This document shows, piece by piece, positions 5,526 to 6,294 of a stretch of DNA of 6,294 bases (its first letter is position 1; each line of letters starts with the position of its first letter). A program made the translations under genes and the position numbers. Source of the stretch: Oscillospiraceae bacterium (lineage in GTDB: Bacteria; Bacillota; Clostridia; Oscillospirales; Oscillospiraceae); the NCBI GenBank assembly GCA_031280855.1, contig JAITGH010000071.1, forward strand, positions 1 to 6,294, given 5' to 3'. The notes under the pieces are model-generated. The model had not been told where the DNA came from. It saw only the letters and a program-made list of their open reading frames with translations, and did no database searches.

Positions 5526-5624
5526 GTGAAAGTGATCGTAATCAAGCCACCGAAGTTGCTGGCGGCGATTCTGCGCAGACTCTACAGACAACAGCTTGTC
5601 GCGGGGACAAGTGACAGGGATTAG
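5526..5624 (+). CDS. spoVM: Stage V sporulation protein M (SpoVM)-like peptide
   Basis: A 32-residue ORF starting MKVIVIKPPKLLAAILRRL. Against B. subtilis SpoVM (26 residues, MKFYTIKLPKFLGGIVRAM as I recall it) it aligns without gaps and keeps M1, K2, I6, K7, P9, K10, L12, I15 and R17. Pro9 is the residue known to matter for SpoVM localisation. SpoVM is an amphipathic helix that recognises the convex forespore membrane, anchors the coat ATPase SpoIVA and is a substrate of FtsH. The GTG start has GGGAGG (5511-5516) 9 nt upstream. The C-terminus (RQQLVAGTSDRD) is about 6 residues longer than in B. subtilis and unlike it. A strong intrinsic terminator lies 57 nt after the stop. The peptide is so short that chance similarity cannot be excluded, but the ribosome binding site, length and pattern agree. 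Confidence 0.82.
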   Translation: MKVIVIKPPKLLAAILRRLYRQQLVAGTSDRD

Positions 5625-5680
5625 CGGGCAGACGACAGGGCGAGGAGACTCTCACTGCCGCAGGGACTAATATGGATCCG

Positions 5681-5704
5681 GCGTCACGCCGGGTGACGCT
5701 TTTT
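5681..5704 (+). terminator. Intrinsic terminator of the spoVM unit
   Basis: GCGTCAC (5681-5687), loop GCCGG, GTGACGC (5693-5699), then five T (5700-5704): a 7-bp GC-rich stem followed directly by a U tract. An alternative stem CCGGCG-TCA-CGCCGG overlaps its left side. Orientation and position fit the end of the plus-strand spoVM transcript. Confidence 0.88.
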
Positions 5705-5711
5705 CAGAATA

Positions 5712-5734
5712 TTGGGAGCCTTAAGGGCTCCCAA
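5712..5734. repeat. Perfect 9-bp hairpin without a T tract
   Basis: TTGGGAGCC (5712-5720), loop TTAAG, GGCTCCCAA (5726-5734). It starts 8 nt after the spoVM terminator. Neither strand has a T run next to the stem, so it is not a standard terminator. It may be an RNA-end stabiliser, a dispersed palindromic repeat or a protein site. Confidence 0.55.
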
Positions 5735-5767
5735 GATTCCCTCTGTGAAAGGTAGGGACGAAAATGT

Positions 5768-5801
5768 AAAAGTTTTTGTCAAACTTTTTTCAAAAAGTTT
5801 G
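5768..5801. terminator. A/T-rich double hairpin between convergent genes, probable bidirectional terminator
   Basis: Three related segments share one middle strand. AAAAGTTT (5768-5775) can pair with AAACTTTT (5781-5788) around a 5-nt loop. Alternatively CAAACTTTTT (5780-5789) can pair with AAAAAGTTTG (5792-5801) around a 2-nt centre. The two are mutually exclusive. The element lies about 40 nt after the ABC exporter stop (minus strand) and downstream of the spoVM terminator (plus strand), the right place for a shared transcription end. T runs are part of the stems, not a separate tail. Confidence 0.55.
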
Positions 5802-5814
5802 TCCCACGTAAACA
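5800..5814 (+). promoter_or_regulatory. parS-like site lacking one base
   Basis: TGTCCCACGTAAACA matches the parS variant TGTTCCACGTGAAACA in every position except one substitution (C for T at position 4) and one missing G after ACGT. Against the commoner TGTTTCACGTGAAACA there are two substitutions plus the missing base. It lies in the gap between the spoVM terminator and the ABC exporter, about 3 kb from parB. The deletion would change the half-site spacing that ParB reads, so activity is doubtful unless the missing base is a sequence error. Confidence 0.35.
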
Positions 5815-5842
5815 TATATACATTGTCAGAACCCTCGTAACC

Positions 5843-6294
5843 CTACTCGTACAGTCCGGTAGAGTACTGCACGTTATACAGCCGAGCGTACGCGCCGCCG
5901 GGGATCGCCATTAGCCGGTCATGAGTTCCGCTTTCCACGACCTCACCGTTATCCACGACCATGATCTTATCCGCGTTACGAATTGTCGAGAGTCTGTGAG
6001 CGATGACGAAGCTGGTGCGATCCTTCATGAGGTTCAGCATTGCCTCTTGGATTCGAAGCTCGGTTCGAGTATCCACGCTGCTTGTCGCCTCGTCAAGTAT
6101 AAGCACTTGCGGATCTGCGAGTATCGCTCTCGCGATTGCCAACAGCTGACGCTGACCTTGGCTGATATTGCCGCCGTCATCGCTCAGCACGGTATCGTAG
6201 CCTTTCGGGAGGTGCGAGATGAAGCCGTGAGCGTTCGCCATACGGGCGGCGCGTTCCACGTCTGCGTCGGAGGCGTTCAGCGCGCCGTACCGTA
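5843..6294 (-). CDS. ABC exporter, C-terminal part of the ATPase domain (cut by the window edge)
   Basis: The last 150 or so residues of an ABC transporter of the fused membrane-plus-ATPase type (multidrug or lipid exporter). The frame is open to the right edge, reading RYGALNASDADVERAAR before the GTG at 6259, so that GTG is internal and not a start. The visible part has the segment HGFISHLPKGYDTVLSDDG, the signature loop NISQGQRQ, Walker B VLILDEATSSVD with the catalytic glutamate, and the switch histidine in AHRLS. Walker A and the transmembrane domain lie outside. The SQGQRQ form of the signature is common among Firmicute exporters that work as heterodimers. The glutamate is present, so this half would have a complete catalytic site. 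Substrate cannot be told. It converges on the spoVM unit, and the stop TAG is at 5843-5845. Confidence 0.93.
   Translation of the reverse strand, partial: RYGALNASDADVERAARMANAHGFISHLPKGYDTVLSDDGGNISQGQRQLLAIARAILADPQVLILDEATSSVDTRTELRIQEAMLNLMKDRTSFVIAHRLSTIRNADKIMVVDNGEVVESGTHDRLMAIPGGAYARLYNVQYSTGLYE

Noticed and set aside
5948..5956. DnaA-box-like TTATCCACG
   Set aside because: A single near-match inside the ABC exporter coding sequence, with no cluster and no AT-rich unwinding region; not an origin.
1..6294. CRISPR array, tRNA or rRNA genes, insertion sequence
   Set aside because: No regularly spaced repeats with unique spacers, no cloverleaf or rRNA-like stretch, and no transposase frame or terminal repeats were found on either strand.

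Overview
The window looks like a piece of chromosome from a spore-forming Firmicute, most likely an uncultured member of the Clostridia with a fairly high G+C content (judged by eye, not counted). The grounds are a Soj-type ParA, a Spo0J-type ParB, a clostridial-looking SerRS, RsmG and, in a stretch with no long ORF, a 32-codon gene that reads as SpoVM, the small amphipathic protein that anchors the spore coat. Strong AAGGAGG-type ribosome binding sites and consensus sigma-A promoters fit the same lineage.

Layout. Positions 1-598 (minus strand) hold the N-terminal half of a DNA cytosine-5 methyltransferase that is broken by a one-base frameshift near position 68. It has its own promoter at 642-670. 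Between it and parA, 691-873 holds an unrecognised minus-strand ORF without a ribosome binding site, probably a remnant or spurious. The central block (plus strand) is parA (933-1691), parB (1695-2576), serS (2677-3960), a membrane-anchored protein of unknown function (3957-4460) and rsmG (4430-5239). A strong promoter at 885-913 drives parA. Gene spacing is very tight: 3 nt between parA and parB, a GTGA stop/start overlap between serS and the unknown gene, and a 31-nt overlap between the unknown gene and rsmG. A second, short plus-strand unit at 5329-5624 encodes a 56-residue two-helix membrane protein and SpoVM, and ends at a textbook intrinsic terminator (5681-5704). After two more hairpins comes the C-terminal part of an ABC exporter (5843-6294, minus strand), which runs off the right edge and converges on the spoVM unit.

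How it fits together. ParA and ParB segregate the replication origin and, in spore formers, tie segregation to sporulation. SerRS and RsmG are translation housekeeping genes that often lie in the origin region of Firmicutes. SpoVM acts in the mother cell on the forespore surface.

The points most worth a second look are: (1) rsmG carries an in-frame insertion of about 50 residues built around a palindromic DNA repeat; (2) the tiny spoVM gene and its membrane-protein partner; (3) a parS-like site lacking one base at 5800-5814, and a half-preserved parS at the position in parB where Bacillus subtilis carries a real one; (4) the methyltransferase frameshift.
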